A stretch of DNA of 64,000 bases from CAWUIO01 sp963922455 (GTDB lineage Bacteria; Bacteroidota; Bacteroidia; Cytophagales; Microscillaceae). The position numbers were made by a program, and so were the translations under genes. The stretch is from assembly GCA_963922455.1 (NCBI GenBank), contig CAWUIO010000014.1, positions 21,371 through 85,370 on the forward strand, given 5' to 3'. The notes under the pieces were generated by a model. It saw only the letters and a list, made by a program, of their open reading frames with translations, was not told where the DNA came from and made no database searches. Below, piece by piece: positions 7,759 to 16,209 of this stretch. Positions within the stretch are counted from its first letter, which is position 1. Each line of letters begins with the position of its first letter.

Positions 7759-8713
7759 GCTCCGGTTGTAAAGCAAATACAAAACTACGAATCCACTCGA
7801 AGTTTTGGGTAAAAGAAGGGATAAAGATGTAATCGGGGGCAGGACCGTCTTGGCTCGTACGAAAGTTGGTTATGTGAGGTTCCCCAAGCTCTCGGTGCAA
7901 AAACATTCCAGAAGATTTTTCCTCTACGTAGGCTAGTTCTTCAAAATATAAGATTTTTTCGGTTTGGTGAGCGTCCCGGCTTATGATGCGGTTATCTTGA
8001 ATCTCAATCTCAAAGCCGGTAAAATTAAATATCGGGGGCAACCAACTCACGCCCAAGCACAAACAAGGTATAAGCAGGAGTGTAAACAAAAACCACCAGG
8101 AAGGTGGGTACAAAGTGAAGGTCACAGCATAAAAGAAAAAGCCTCCCATAAGGACTACCATATTTTCCATTCGAAACAAGCGTTCCCACATCGCGGCGGT
8201 GGGATACGCTCGATAGATGTGAATTTCTGGGCTCTGCGGGGCTTCGGGCTCACCTTTGGGCTTCCCGTAATGGGCCCGGGTTTTGGCTCTAAATTCCTCT
8301 TCGCTAATGCGTTCATTATTAAAATAATAGAACTTTTCTGGTTTGGGGGCAGGGCCCCCGCCAAAGGCACGGGTTTTGTCTTTTTTTAGATTTTCGTATT
8401 GCTGCCAAAGATTGTCAACCCGCGTTTTATAGCTATCGGCCGATTTCCAGCCAGAATCTTTCTTTTTCTTAGGGGCATATTCATCCCGGGCTAATTCCTC
8501 TTTATAATTACGATCGTAATCTCGTTTTTGGATAGGGTGGGATAAAACTTGGTAGGCTTTTAAGATTTCCTTAAACTTCTCCTCCGACTGCCGAGATCCT
8601 TGATTGCGGTCAGGATGCCAGCGTTTGGCCATAAGCCGATAAGCCGACTTAATTTCTTTGGGGCTCGCTTTAGGGCTTATTTGAAGTATACGATAAAAAT
8701 TCAGGAAACTCAT
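7748..8713 (-). CDS. J-domain (DnaJ-like) membrane protein
   Basis: 321 aa. The N-terminal J domain is at residues 3-66 with the HPD motif at 33-35 (AKRWHPDRNQG), required to stimulate DnaK ATPase. A charged linker follows (about 67-175), then two closely spaced membrane segments at about 187-230 (VVLMGGFFFYAVTFTLY, WWFLFTLLLIPCLCLGV), then a beta-rich cytoplasmic tail. It lacks the Gly/Phe and zinc-finger regions of true DnaJ, which is encoded at 50432-51577. It probably recruits DnaK to the membrane. Clients are unknown. Confidence 0.85.
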   Translation of the reverse strand: MSFLNFYRILQISPKASPKEIKSAYRLMAKRWHPDRNQGSRQSEEKFKEILKAYQVLSHPIQKRDYDRNYKEELARDEYAPKKKKDSGWKSADSYKTRVDNLWQQYENLKKDKTRAFGGGPAPKPEKFYYFNNERISEEEFRAKTRAHYGKPKGEPEAPQSPEIHIYRAYPTAAMWERLFRMENMVVLMGGFFFYAVTFTLYPPSWWFLFTLLLIPCLCLGVSWLPPIFNFTGFEIEIQDNRIISRDAHQTEKILYFEELAYVEEKSSGMFLHRELGEPHITNFRTSQDGPAPDYIFIPSFTQNFEWIRSFVFALQPEPIH

Positions 8714-8881
8714 GGAGCAAACATTAAATAGGAAGTACCTATCCGGTATATAAATTTAAGCTAAATTGATTCCAAACTAGCTGGAAAGGCTAAGTTTTTT
8801 TGGGGGAAGGATTAATTGAGCAGAATTACTGGCTTTTATCTTAAATTCTCCCCCTAAATTTCAATCGCCGGGAGTTATTAT

Positions 8882-9015
8882 GGAGCTTACCCGCTCTTTG
8901 GACATTAGGTGGCAAAGTGAAAATTCAGGGTGGCGCGGGTCGGGCTGGCCTGTCAAGCCGGCACCCCGCAAACCAGCGGCGGTCTTGCCCCTAGCGGGCG
9001 GCCATCCCTAAGCCA
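8882..9015 (+). repeat. Dispersed GC-rich hairpin repeat, copy 3 (diverged)
   Basis: A weakened copy: GGAGCTTACCCGCT at the start, then GGCGCGGGTCGGGCT, ACAAACC-type AAACCAGCGGCGG and the end CCATCCCTAAGCCA. The loop motif is replaced by TCTTGCCCCTAGCG. It lies between two minus-strand genes, facing away from the FeoB-associated gene. Outward pair with copy 4. Confidence 0.65.
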
Positions 9016-9046
9016 ATCCCAGGCAGCTTGGTCCTTTGGACAATTC

Positions 9047-9208
9047 TTAGCCCAGGTCTTTTTGGATGGCCTTGGTTTTATCGGCTACCGCACAAGACTG
9101 ACAGCCCCCAGCACAGGCATCCGTTTGGGCTTTGAAAGGCCGGCTAAAATGACGAAACAGAAACAGGCCCGAAGCTATTACCAGGAATAAAATAATTAGG
9201 TGTTCCAT
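9047..9208 (-). CDS. FeoB-associated Cys-rich membrane protein
   Basis: 53 aa, from an ATG at 9206-9208 to a TAA at 9047-9049. The N terminus MEHLIILFLVIASGLFLFRH is one membrane helix. It is followed by a short Cys cluster (CAGGCQSC) and a Lys-rich tail ending KDLG. This matches small Cys-rich peptides that often accompany the ferrous iron transporter FeoB and may handle iron or redox state at the membrane. No feoA or feoB gene is in the window, so this is an orphan copy. It lies inside the pair of inverted repeats 3 and 4. Confidence 0.72.
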   Translation of the reverse strand: MEHLIILFLVIASGLFLFRHFSRPFKAQTDACAGGCQSCAVADKTKAIQKDLG

Positions 9209-9484
9209 AGAATTAGCATTACAAAATCTCCCTTCATTGGGTTCCCAAAGGCTGGCATTACTTTCCTACCTCCCGGCTAAATTCTTTCATCATGGCAAGC
9301 TAGGCCACAATCACACCTACTTGAAAATCAAAATATTGCCACTACAGAGTTGAACCTACCGCGAGCTAAGGGGCCTAAGCGCTTGCCTGCCCAGGGTTTA
9401 TAAGCAAAACTCAGGATACAAACCTCTTGGGCTACCGTCCCTACCGATGCTCGGGATAACAAGGGGTTTTGTTCATTCTTACCA
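9209..9484. other. Intergenic stretch without a recognisable gene
   Basis: No convincing ORF on either strand. A short palindrome (GCTAAGGGGCCTAAGC near 9364-9380) and a fragment resembling the end of the dispersed repeat (CTACCGTCCCTACC near 9432) are visible, probably decayed repeat material. Confidence 0.4.
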
Positions 9485-9613
9485 GGCTTAGGGATGGAGC
9501 GGCCTGTTTGAGCTCGCCGCTGGATGTGCGTGGGCCAGCGAGTAGCGAGAGCCCGACCCGCGCTGGCACGTATGTTCATTAAAAAAGATCCTTCCTTAGC
9601 GCGGGGAAGCTCC
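9485..9613 (-). repeat. Dispersed GC-rich hairpin repeat, copy 4
   Basis: Reverse copy. The GGAGCTTCCCCGCGCT end lies 18 bases behind the stop of the OmpA gene. It holds the stem arms CCCGCGC/GCGCGGG, CTCTCGCTACTCGCTGGCCC, GAGCTCAAACAGGCCGCTC and the end CATCCCTAAGCC. A full typical member. Confidence 0.85.
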
Positions 9614-9631
9614 AAAAACCTCCTTCATTGC

Positions 9632-10852
9632 TTAATCGGGTTTGGCGTGCAAGACAAACTCAACCCGGCGGTTTGTCTGACGGCCCTCTTCGCTCCCATT
9701 ATCTTCCAGGGGCTGGCTTTCCCCTTTGCCCTGGGAAAAAATACGCTTGGGGTCAATCCCTTGATCGGCGAGGTAATTTTTGACACGTTGGGCCCTTCGC
9801 TGCGACAAGTCTACATTATCTTCCTGATTACCAATGCTATCAGTATGGCCTATCACATCCACTTGCACGTCTGCATGGCTTTGGAGAAGGCGGCTCAATT
9901 CGTTTAACGTTGGGAAAGACTCCGGTAAGAGTTGGTCTTGGTCAAACTCGAAATATACCCGTTTCAAAATGATGGGCTGCTCCCAATCGATTATACCAAA
10001 AAAAGGGTCATCAATGGGTGGGGCCTGGGCCACTGGAAGCAGGGCGGGCCGTGTAGGCAAGGGGACTTCTCTAAGGGAGAGCTTGTCTAAAAAGTAGTAG
10101 GCGCGATGATAGCTAAATTTCTTCCGAAATTTGGGGTTTTGAAACAGGCGCTTCATTTTTCTTTGGGCAAATGAATCAAAATTACCCAAGGTAATAAACC
10201 TCTCACCTCCTTTGGCGATCAAGGTATCTACCATCTCCACCCAAGCATTTTGACACACCAAGAGCTTTGGCCATACCAATTGAGGGCTATACGAAGCATT
10301 GGATTTAATAGCAAGCGGCTCCTCCGAAAAAAAGGCAGCAATATTCCCACAGGCGAAGTTGGAGTATTCTGATTGGGCTATATGAAATCGAAACTCATAG
10401 GCTTTGCCTTCTTCCAGAGGCTGCCGTAACTTTGTCGTAATGTGCTCTCTGTAGAATAAATCTTCCATACTGTGGGCATAGGTAGCACCAATACGAAATA
10501 TCATACCTACGTAAGCTTGTCCATCTTTTGCAGGCAAGTTCCCGCACAAATTCTTGGGCACTTTAAACCTAGCCTTTCCACAAGTGTGGTAATAATCTGG
10601 GGTAGTTTCGGAGGGATTAGCCACCCAAGATTTGAGGCTTCCCTCCGGTCTTTGGGGGCCAAAGCCTCGGACACTCCCTAAGTACTCGGGGCAATCATTT
10701 TGCTCCTCAAAACTCGGATTAGGAATCAGGTTTTGGGCCAAGCTGGGGAGCGTTGTACTCCAAAACAACACCGTACAAACAAGCTGGGCCCTTCCCAAGT
10801 TTTTGAGAAGTTTATTGAAGTTTCGGATTATTTTTATGCCTCTCCTTATCAC
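9632..10852 (-). CDS. Secreted OmpA-family cell envelope protein
   Basis: 406 aa. A positively charged start and hydrophobic stretch end in SLAQ at about residue 40, an export signal. Residues 41-285 are a beta-rich domain of the type found before OmpA domains in Bacteroidota (starts NLIPNPSFEEQNDCPE). The C-terminal 110 residues are an OmpA-like peptidoglycan-binding domain (VYFEFDQDQLL, VIGHTDSIGNQEDN, LSQRRAQRVKNYL, NRRVEF). It should tether the outer membrane to peptidoglycan. The start overlaps the MazG-like gene upstream by 41 bases, so a later start (for example a TTG near residue 19) is possible. Confidence 0.85.
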   Translation of the reverse strand: MIRRGIKIIRNFNKLLKNLGRAQLVCTVLFWSTTLPSLAQNLIPNPSFEEQNDCPEYLGSVRGFGPQRPEGSLKSWVANPSETTPDYYHTCGKARFKVPKNLCGNLPAKDGQAYVGMIFRIGATYAHSMEDLFYREHITTKLRQPLEEGKAYEFRFHIAQSEYSNFACGNIAAFFSEEPLAIKSNASYSPQLVWPKLLVCQNAWVEMVDTLIAKGGERFITLGNFDSFAQRKMKRLFQNPKFRKKFSYHRAYYFLDKLSLREVPLPTRPALLPVAQAPPIDDPFFGIIDWEQPIILKRVYFEFDQDQLLPESFPTLNELSRLLQSHADVQVDVIGHTDSIGNQEDNVDLSQRRAQRVKNYLADQGIDPKRIFSQGKGESQPLEDNGSEEGRQTNRRVEFVLHAKPD

Positions 10853-11138
10853 GTTTGGTCTTTTTATCCAGGTTTTTCTTGAGGGCTTCTGTCAGGTTAA
10901 TACCGGTTTGATTGGCTAAGCAAACCAGTACGAACAAAACGTCCGCCATTTCATCACCCAGGTCTTGCGATTCGTCTGAGTCCTTAAAAGATTGCTCTCC
11001 GTAAATTCTTACCATCAAACGAGATACTTCACCTACTTCTTCCATCAAGATCCCTAGGTTGGTCAACTCATTGTAGTATCGGACACCATTTTCTTTAATC
11101 CAACGGTCTACGGTATTCTGTACCTCTTGTAAGGTCAT
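10812..11138 (-). CDS. MazG-like nucleotide pyrophosphohydrolase
   Basis: 108 aa, single-domain size. The metal-binding signature is complete: E33, E34 and E37 (LMEEVGEVSRL) with E63 and D66 (GDEMADVLFVLVCLANQ). Such all-alpha NTP pyrophosphohydrolases cleave (d)NTPs to (d)NMP and PPi and may clean damaged nucleotides. The exact substrate is unknown. The tail is basic (KKTKRDKERHKNN). It probably forms one transcript with the OmpA gene. Confidence 0.85.
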   Translation of the reverse strand: MTLQEVQNTVDRWIKENGVRYYNELTNLGILMEEVGEVSRLMVRIYGEQSFKDSDESQDLGDEMADVLFVLVCLANQTGINLTEALKKNLDKKTKRDKERHKNNPKLQ

Positions 11139-11616
11139 AAGTTCATATTAAATTAAAATACTATAAATCTCAGCAGAAAAAAAAGGCTATATGTATTAAA
11201 TCAATGTTATGCCTTGGTAATAATTCGTAACTTTTGATTAAATTTGATCTATGAATGTAATAAATGTAGGATGTGAGAAAAGTCTCATTTTCACCAAAAA
11301 TCTTCATGCCACACCAGGATTCATACAAATAGAAAGGCGTTCTGCCACATTCATTTTCTTTTTTGATTTAATAAACCACAAGCCATATTAGTTTTGTAAA
11401 AACATTAAATTATGCGGCAAATGTTACCAGCCCATTGCCGAAGTAATTCTTGATATTATTATAATTCTTCAACCCTTCAATTTAGAGATTTTTCTGAGTA
11501 TTGTGAAACTAAAGATTTTTGAGTTTCTAACAAACTTGATTATCAAGGAACTGGAAAAATTTAAATTTGTCCAAATATCTTGTTGGGGCAAACACGCTTA
11601 AATCTTAGCATTAATT
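11139..11616. promoter_or_regulatory. AT-rich regulatory interval with promoter for the two-component operon
   Basis: 478 bases without an ORF between divergent genes. TAAATTTG at 11562-11569 matches the Bacteroidota -7 element and lies 48 bases before the response regulator start. A TTG-containing -33 candidate is near 11536. No clear palindrome or riboswitch was seen in the rest. Confidence 0.45.
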
Positions 11617-12309
11617 ATGGAAATCAAGCCCACTTACAAGGTGTTGGTGGTGGATGATGAACCCGATATCATTGAACTCTTGCAGTACAATCTGGAAAGG
11701 GCTGGTTATGAAGTAGCTTGCGCCAGTAATGGTTTAGAAGCCATCGATACGGCCAAACAATTTCTCCCTAACCTCATTTTAATGGATATCATGATGCCTA
11801 AAATGGATGGGGTAGAAACGAGTCGACTGCTACGCGAAACCCCAGAGTTATCGGAGACTTATATCATTTTTTTAACCGCCCGGGTGGAAGAATATTCTGA
11901 GGTAGCTGCCTTTGAGGTAGGGGCCGATGATTATATTATCAAACCAATCAAGCCTCGGGCATTGATCAGCCGGATTGGGGCCCTCTTTCGCCGGGAGATG
12001 AAAAAACACAAGCAGGATGACAAGATTTCTGTGGGTGATTTGGTTATTGATAAGCGGAGTTACACAGTTCATAAAGGTTCGGATCAAATCACCTTACCTA
12101 AGAAAGAGTTTGAATTGCTCTTCTTCTTAGCGCAATACCCGAATAAGGTGTTTAGCCGGGAAGATTTACTTCAAAATATTTGGGGGGCCGATGTCTATGT
12201 ATTAGCCCGTACCGTGGATGTACACATCCGTAAGGTTCGCGAAAAAATTGGGAGTGGTTATATCAAAACCGTAAAAGGAGTAGGATATAAGCTCTCCATC
12301 GTAGTATAA
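11617..12309 (+). CDS. OmpR/PhoB-family response regulator
   Basis: 230 aa. The receiver domain (residues 7-125) has the acidic pocket D13-D14, the phosphorylated Asp57 (LILMDIMMP), Thr87 (FLTARV) and Lys109 (IIKP). The C-terminal winged-helix domain (about 133-228) has the usual pattern (LVIDKRSYTVHKG, LPKKEFELLFFLA, VDVHIRKVREKIG, VKGVGYKL). It activates or represses transcription when phosphorylated by the kinase encoded 50 bases downstream. It resembles PhoB, but the phosphate role is inferred. Confidence 0.93.
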   Translation: MEIKPTYKVLVVDDEPDIIELLQYNLERAGYEVACASNGLEAIDTAKQFLPNLILMDIMMPKMDGVETSRLLRETPELSETYIIFLTARVEEYSEVAAFEVGADDYIIKPIKPRALISRIGALFRREMKKHKQDDKISVGDLVIDKRSYTVHKGSDQITLPKKEFELLFFLAQYPNKVFSREDLLQNIWGADVYVLARTVDVHIRKVREKIGSGYIKTVKGVGYKLSIVV

Positions 12310-12359
12310 AAACTTGGATCTTTGAGCTTGGCACAAGAAAGCATTTAAACTCTTAACTC

Positions 12360-13451
12360 ATGATATTTAAATCCAGGCTGGTCTCTTTTATTTTGGCCTG
12401 CTCGATTGCTACGGTTACTACGGCCTTCATCTCTTTGGTAAAAGATGTGAATAACCTGGCGGTATTCGTTGCTTTTATCATTTCTTTCTCTTCTTCCTTT
12501 TTACTTATCTACTTTACTATTGAGTTTTTGGTTTTGGGGGAAGTCAATGAAGCCTATGCCGTCTTAGAGAAAATAAAAAAGAAAGACTTCAAAATAGCCA
12601 AGAAAAGGGTAGCTCCTACCCTGAGCCCCATCAAAAAACTGAATTACGAGATCTATACCTATGCTTCTAAAAAGCAAAAAGAAATAGATCACTTGAAAAA
12701 ACTGGCTATTTATCGACGAGAATTTCTCGCTGACGTCTCTCATGAGCTTAAAACGCCTATTTTTGCGGCTCAAGGTTTTATACATACCCTCCGGGATGGT
12801 GCCATTGATGACCTCAGTGTCCGGGACAAGTTTTTACACAAAGCGGCCCGAAGTTTAGACAGCCTCCAAATTCTGGTAGAAGACTTAATTACGCTTTCTA
12901 AAATGGAAGCAGGCATTGTGACTATGCAGTATGAAAGTTTTAATCTCTACGAAACCATTCGGGAGGTTTTTGAAGAATTAGAAAAAAAGGCAAACCGCAA
13001 ACAGTTTAAACTCCTTTTTGATGACCAAATCGAGCAAATGGCTTGGGTATGGGCCGACCCTGGAAGGATCAAGCGAGTAATTATCAATCTCATGGAAAAC
13101 TCTATAAAATATGGTAAGAAAGGGGGGCACGTCCACGTTTCCATCAAAGCCCTGGACAAGCAGTTTGAAGTAAAAGTAATAGATGATGGCCCCGGCATTT
13201 CTCCTGAGCATCTAGAACGCATTTTTGAACGTTTTTACCGAGTTGAAAAGAGCCGTTCAAAAAGTAGGGGTGGTTCAGGCTTAGGACTTTCCATTGTAAA
13301 ACATATTTTAGAGGCCCACCAAAGTAGCATACAAGTCCAAAGTACCCTGGGAAAAGGCTCTACTTTTAAATTTAAAATAAAAAAGTCTCAGGAACTTAAA
13401 TCCGTACCTAGTCAGGGCAGCAATGCCAACAATACCAGTTTTGTTGCCTGA
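12360..13451 (+). CDS. PhoR-like sensor histidine kinase
   Basis: 363 aa. Two membrane helices at about 8-27 and 33-56 with almost no periplasmic loop between them, so sensing is probably intramembrane or cytoplasmic. The dimerisation domain carries the H box FLADVSHELKTPI (His128). The ATPase domain has the N box (INLMENSIKYG), G1 box (VIDDGPGIS) and G2 box (GGSGLGLSIVKHIL). It phosphorylates the response regulator encoded directly upstream. The short sensor region is like PhoR, but the stimulus is unknown. Confidence 0.93.
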   Translation: MIFKSRLVSFILACSIATVTTAFISLVKDVNNLAVFVAFIISFSSSFLLIYFTIEFLVLGEVNEAYAVLEKIKKKDFKIAKKRVAPTLSPIKKLNYEIYTYASKKQKEIDHLKKLAIYRREFLADVSHELKTPIFAAQGFIHTLRDGAIDDLSVRDKFLHKAARSLDSLQILVEDLITLSKMEAGIVTMQYESFNLYETIREVFEELEKKANRKQFKLLFDDQIEQMAWVWADPGRIKRVIINLMENSIKYGKKGGHVHVSIKALDKQFEVKVIDDGPGISPEHLERIFERFYRVEKSRSKSRGGSGLGLSIVKHILEAHQSSIQVQSTLGKGSTFKFKIKKSQELKSVPSQGSNANNTSFVA

Positions 13452-13495
13452 AATTTCGGGTATTGGGCTACTAATTTGTTTCTTTAAACCCGTTT

Positions 13496-14215
13496 ATGAA
13501 AAGAATCAACTTCCAAGACCTCCTATTATATGAGGATTCTGATTTTATTGTAATCAACAAACCCCCTCACTACTCCACCCTGGATGACCGTCATCCCGAA
13601 GGCAAGAAAAGCATGTTGGACTTGGCCCGAGAGTACTGGTCCGAAGCCCAAATGGCCCATCGTTTGGACCGGGATACCTCCGGGGCTTTAGCCATTGCCA
13701 AAACCCCAGAAGCCTACCGACACTTATCTATGCAATTTGAACACCGTAGCGTGCATAAAGTATACCATGCCCTGGTAAATGGAATCGTACAGCTAGAAAA
13801 TACACTAGTAGACAAACCTATCTTACCCTTAGGCCACGGAATTGTAAAAATTGACTTCCAAAAAGGAAAAGAAGCCCAGACCTATTTTGATACGCAGGAA
13901 GTATACCGACAGCATACCTTGTTGGCATGTCGGCCCATTACTGGTAGAATGCACCAAATCCGCATACATTTGGCGGTATTGGGGCATCCTATTGTAGGAG
14001 ACGTACAATACGGCGGCGAACAGCTTTACCTATCGGAGCTGAAAAAGAATTTTAACCTCAAAAGAGGTACGGAAGAACTCCCCCTCATACAAAGGTTTGC
14101 TTTGCACGCCTTCAAATTAGAATTCAAGACCTTGGAAGAGCAAGCTTTGCAAGTAGAAGCCCCATACCCCAAAGACTTCCGAGCTTTGGTGCGGCAGCTC
14201 GAAAAGAACCCCTAA
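13496..14215 (+). CDS. RluA-family pseudouridine synthase
   Basis: 239 aa, without an S4 domain. The catalytic motif AHRLDRDTSG contains Asp58, followed by later family motifs (HKVYHALVNG, GRMHQIRIHLAVLGHPIVGD). It isomerises uridine to pseudouridine in rRNA or tRNA. Which RNA position cannot be told from sequence alone. It precedes the ribosomal protein operon. A weak hairpin over and behind the stop codon (CCCCTAAGCAT with ATGCGGGG) may be its terminator. Confidence 0.88.
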   Translation: MKRINFQDLLLYEDSDFIVINKPPHYSTLDDRHPEGKKSMLDLAREYWSEAQMAHRLDRDTSGALAIAKTPEAYRHLSMQFEHRSVHKVYHALVNGIVQLENTLVDKPILPLGHGIVKIDFQKGKEAQTYFDTQEVYRQHTLLACRPITGRMHQIRIHLAVLGHPIVGDVQYGGEQLYLSELKKNFNLKRGTEELPLIQRFALHAFKLEFKTLEEQALQVEAPYPKDFRALVRQLEKNP

Positions 14216-14261
14216 GCATAAAAACATGCGGGGCTTTCCCTTTTATTATTTGCGCATAGGT

Positions 14262-14293
14262 ATTGCATGTATTAGAACAAAAAACTATCTTTG
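14262..14293 (+). promoter_or_regulatory. Promoter of the rplM-rpsI-rpsB operon
   Basis: TATCTTTG at 14286-14293 matches the Bacteroidota -7 element TAnnTTTG. ATTG at 14262-14265 gives a -33 element with 20-base spacing. It lies 48 bases before the rplM start. Confidence 0.65.
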
Positions 14294-14340
14294 CAGTCCA
14301 TTTTGCAGAAAAAAGAATTTTATTGATTAAATAGGAAGCA

Positions 14341-14793
14341 GTGGACTCTTTAAGTTACAAGACAATATCCCTAAATAAAGCGGCCATCGAGAAAGAATGG
14401 TTGGTGGTAGATGCTAGCGATGTGCCTTTGGGGCGTTTGACGAGCCAGATTGCCAAAATCATTATGGGTAAGCATAAGCCTACCTATACTCCTAATGTGG
14501 ATTGTGGTGATAATGTGATCGTAATAAACTCCGACAAAGTACGCCTAACCGGCAAAAAATGGACGGATAAGAAATACATTCGCCATACAGGTTATCCTGG
14601 GGGACAACGTATCACAACTGCTCGTGAGATTATGGAGAAGAAGTCCTCTACCATCTTGATCGAAAAAGCCGTGCGAGGTATGCTTCCTAAAAATCGCTTA
14701 GGAAGACAGATCTTTCACAATCTATATGCCTACGAAGGGGCCGAACATCCCCACGAAGCGCAACAACCCAAACTTATCACGCTTGATCTCTAA
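14341..14793 (+). CDS. rplM: 50S ribosomal protein L13
   Basis: 150 aa, normal length. Starts with GTG in the conserved N terminus M(V)DSLSYKTISLNKAAIEKEW. Family motifs are WLVVDASDVPLGRLTSQIAKI, HTGYPGG, and MLPKNRLGRQIFHNLYAYEG. An early assembly protein of the large subunit. First gene of rplM-rpsI-rpsB. Confidence 0.97.
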   Translation: MDSLSYKTISLNKAAIEKEWLVVDASDVPLGRLTSQIAKIIMGKHKPTYTPNVDCGDNVIVINSDKVRLTGKKWTDKKYIRHTGYPGGQRITTAREIMEKKSSTILIEKAVRGMLPKNRLGRQIFHNLYAYEGAEHPHEAQQPKLITLDL

Positions 14794-14809
14794 TTGAGAA
14801 ATATTTGTT

Positions 14810-15208
14810 ATGACGGAAGTATCAGACGTAATCAACACCATCGGGCGACGAAAAACCTCAGTAGCCAGAATATATTTCAAACCCGGTAGCGGAGAAATCA
14901 AAGTCAACAAACGAGATTTTAAAGAATATTTCCCCCTGGAAACCCTTCAAACCGTCGTTTGTCAGCCCCTTGCCCTTCTAGAAGTAGACGCCAACTTTGA
15001 CATTAAAGTAAATGTACGAGGAGGAGGAATTACCGGGCAAGCCGAAGCTGTACGTTTAGCAATTTCTCGGGCCCTTTGTGAATACAATCCCGAAAATCGC
15101 CCACCACTTAAAAAAGAAGGCTTTCTTACGCGTGACTCCCGTATGGTGGAACGTAAAAAATACGGACGTCGCAAAGCCCGTCGTAAATTTCAATTCAGTA
15201 AACGATAA
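14810..15208 (+). CDS. rpsI: 30S ribosomal protein S9
   Basis: 132 aa. Family core INTIGRRKTSVARIYFKPGSG at the start, GGGITGQAEAVRLAISRAL in the middle, and the basic tail KYGRRKARRKFQFSKR, whose end contacts P-site tRNA. 16 bases behind rplM, co-transcribed. Confidence 0.97.
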   Translation: MTEVSDVINTIGRRKTSVARIYFKPGSGEIKVNKRDFKEYFPLETLQTVVCQPLALLEVDANFDIKVNVRGGGITGQAEAVRLAISRALCEYNPENRPPLKKEGFLTRDSRMVERKKYGRRKARRKFQFSKR

Positions 15209-15220
15209 GATCCGAACGCA

Positions 15221-16006
15221 ATGTCTAATCTTACTTATAAAGACCTTTTGGATGCCGGGGTGCACTTTGGTCACCTCACCCGTAAATGGGACCCTCGTAT
15301 GGCCCCCTACATCTTTATGGAGAAGAACGGGATCCACGTAATCGATATCAATAAAACCCTGGTATGTGCCGAAATAGCCTGTAATGCCCTACGCGCTATT
15401 GTCAAATCAGGTAAGAAAGTGATGTTTGTGGCTACCAAAAAACAGGCTCAAGACATCGTTTCAGAAGAAGCCAAGCGTTTACGTATGCCTTACGTGACCG
15501 AACGCTGGCTAGGAGGTATGTTGACAAACTTTGCCACCGTAAGACGCTCCCTCAAAAAAATGTCTTCTATCGACAAAATGATGAAAGAAGATACTTTTTT
15601 GAACTTAGCCAAGCGGGAACGCCTTACCGTAACCCGGGAAAGAGAAAAATTAGAAAGATTGTTGGGGGGGATCGCCGACTTAAACCGTATCCCTTCAGCT
15701 CTTTTCATAGTTGATATCAAGAAAGAACATATCGCCGTTTCCGAAGCCAAAAAGTTGGGTATTCCTATTTTTGGCCTGGTGGATACCAACTCCAATCCGG
15801 AAGCCATAGACTTCCCTATCCCGGCCAATGATGATGCCTACAAATCGGTGGCCTTGCTTACCAAGGTGGTAGCTAATGCGATTGAACAGGGACTAGAAGA
15901 ACGCAAAAAAGATAAAGAAGTACAGAAGTTAAAGGAGGCAGAGGAAGAGAAAAAAGCAGTCGATAAAGCAGCCGCAGATAAGGCAGCAGAAGAGACAGCA
16001 GAATAA
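15221..16006 (+). CDS. rpsB: 30S ribosomal protein S2
   Basis: 261 aa. Motifs include LLDAGVHFGHLTRKWDPRM, IHVIDINKT, VTERWLGGMLTNFATV and GIVDTNS-type FGLVDTNSNPEAIDFPIPAND. The last 35 residues are a Lys/Glu/Ala-rich extension common in this phylum. It follows rpsI by 12 bases and is closed by a strong terminator, so it is split from tsf at the level of transcription. Confidence 0.97.
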   Translation: MSNLTYKDLLDAGVHFGHLTRKWDPRMAPYIFMEKNGIHVIDINKTLVCAEIACNALRAIVKSGKKVMFVATKKQAQDIVSEEAKRLRMPYVTERWLGGMLTNFATVRRSLKKMSSIDKMMKEDTFLNLAKRERLTVTREREKLERLLGGIADLNRIPSALFIVDIKKEHIAVSEAKKLGIPIFGLVDTNSNPEAIDFPIPANDDAYKSVALLTKVVANAIEQGLEERKKDKEVQKLKEAEEEKKAVDKAAADKAAEETAE

Positions 16007-16031
16007 GCTCTTTAACACATACGTATAGATC

Positions 16032-16066
16032 ACCTGCCCCTTTTTTTAAAGGGCAGGTTTTCTTTT
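16032..16066 (+). terminator. Terminator of the rplM-rpsI-rpsB operon
   Basis: CCTGCCC and GGGCAGG (16033-16057) form a 7-bp GC stem, with further A/T pairs inside, followed by TTTTCTTTTT. Confidence 0.85.
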
Positions 16067-16131
16067 TCATTTTGGGAACAAAACCCAATGCTTGTCCCCA
16101 AATATTCTCGAGCATAAGTACCGAAGTTTTT

Positions 16132-16139
16132 TAAATTTG
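16132..16139 (+). promoter_or_regulatory. Promoter -7 element of tsf
   Basis: TAAATTTG at 16132-16139 fits TAnnTTTG and lies 71 bases before the tsf start, behind the rpsB terminator. The -33 element is not clear. Confidence 0.5.
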
Positions 16140-16209
16140 CACCCGTAATCCCCAACGTATCCGGATTTGTATTCCCGGATATCATATACTTTAATTAAAT
16201 TCTATTAAG

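Noticed and set aside
8930..9190. Plus-strand frame of 86 codons
   Set aside because: It is the shadow of repeat copy 3 and of the FeoB-associated gene on the minus strand.
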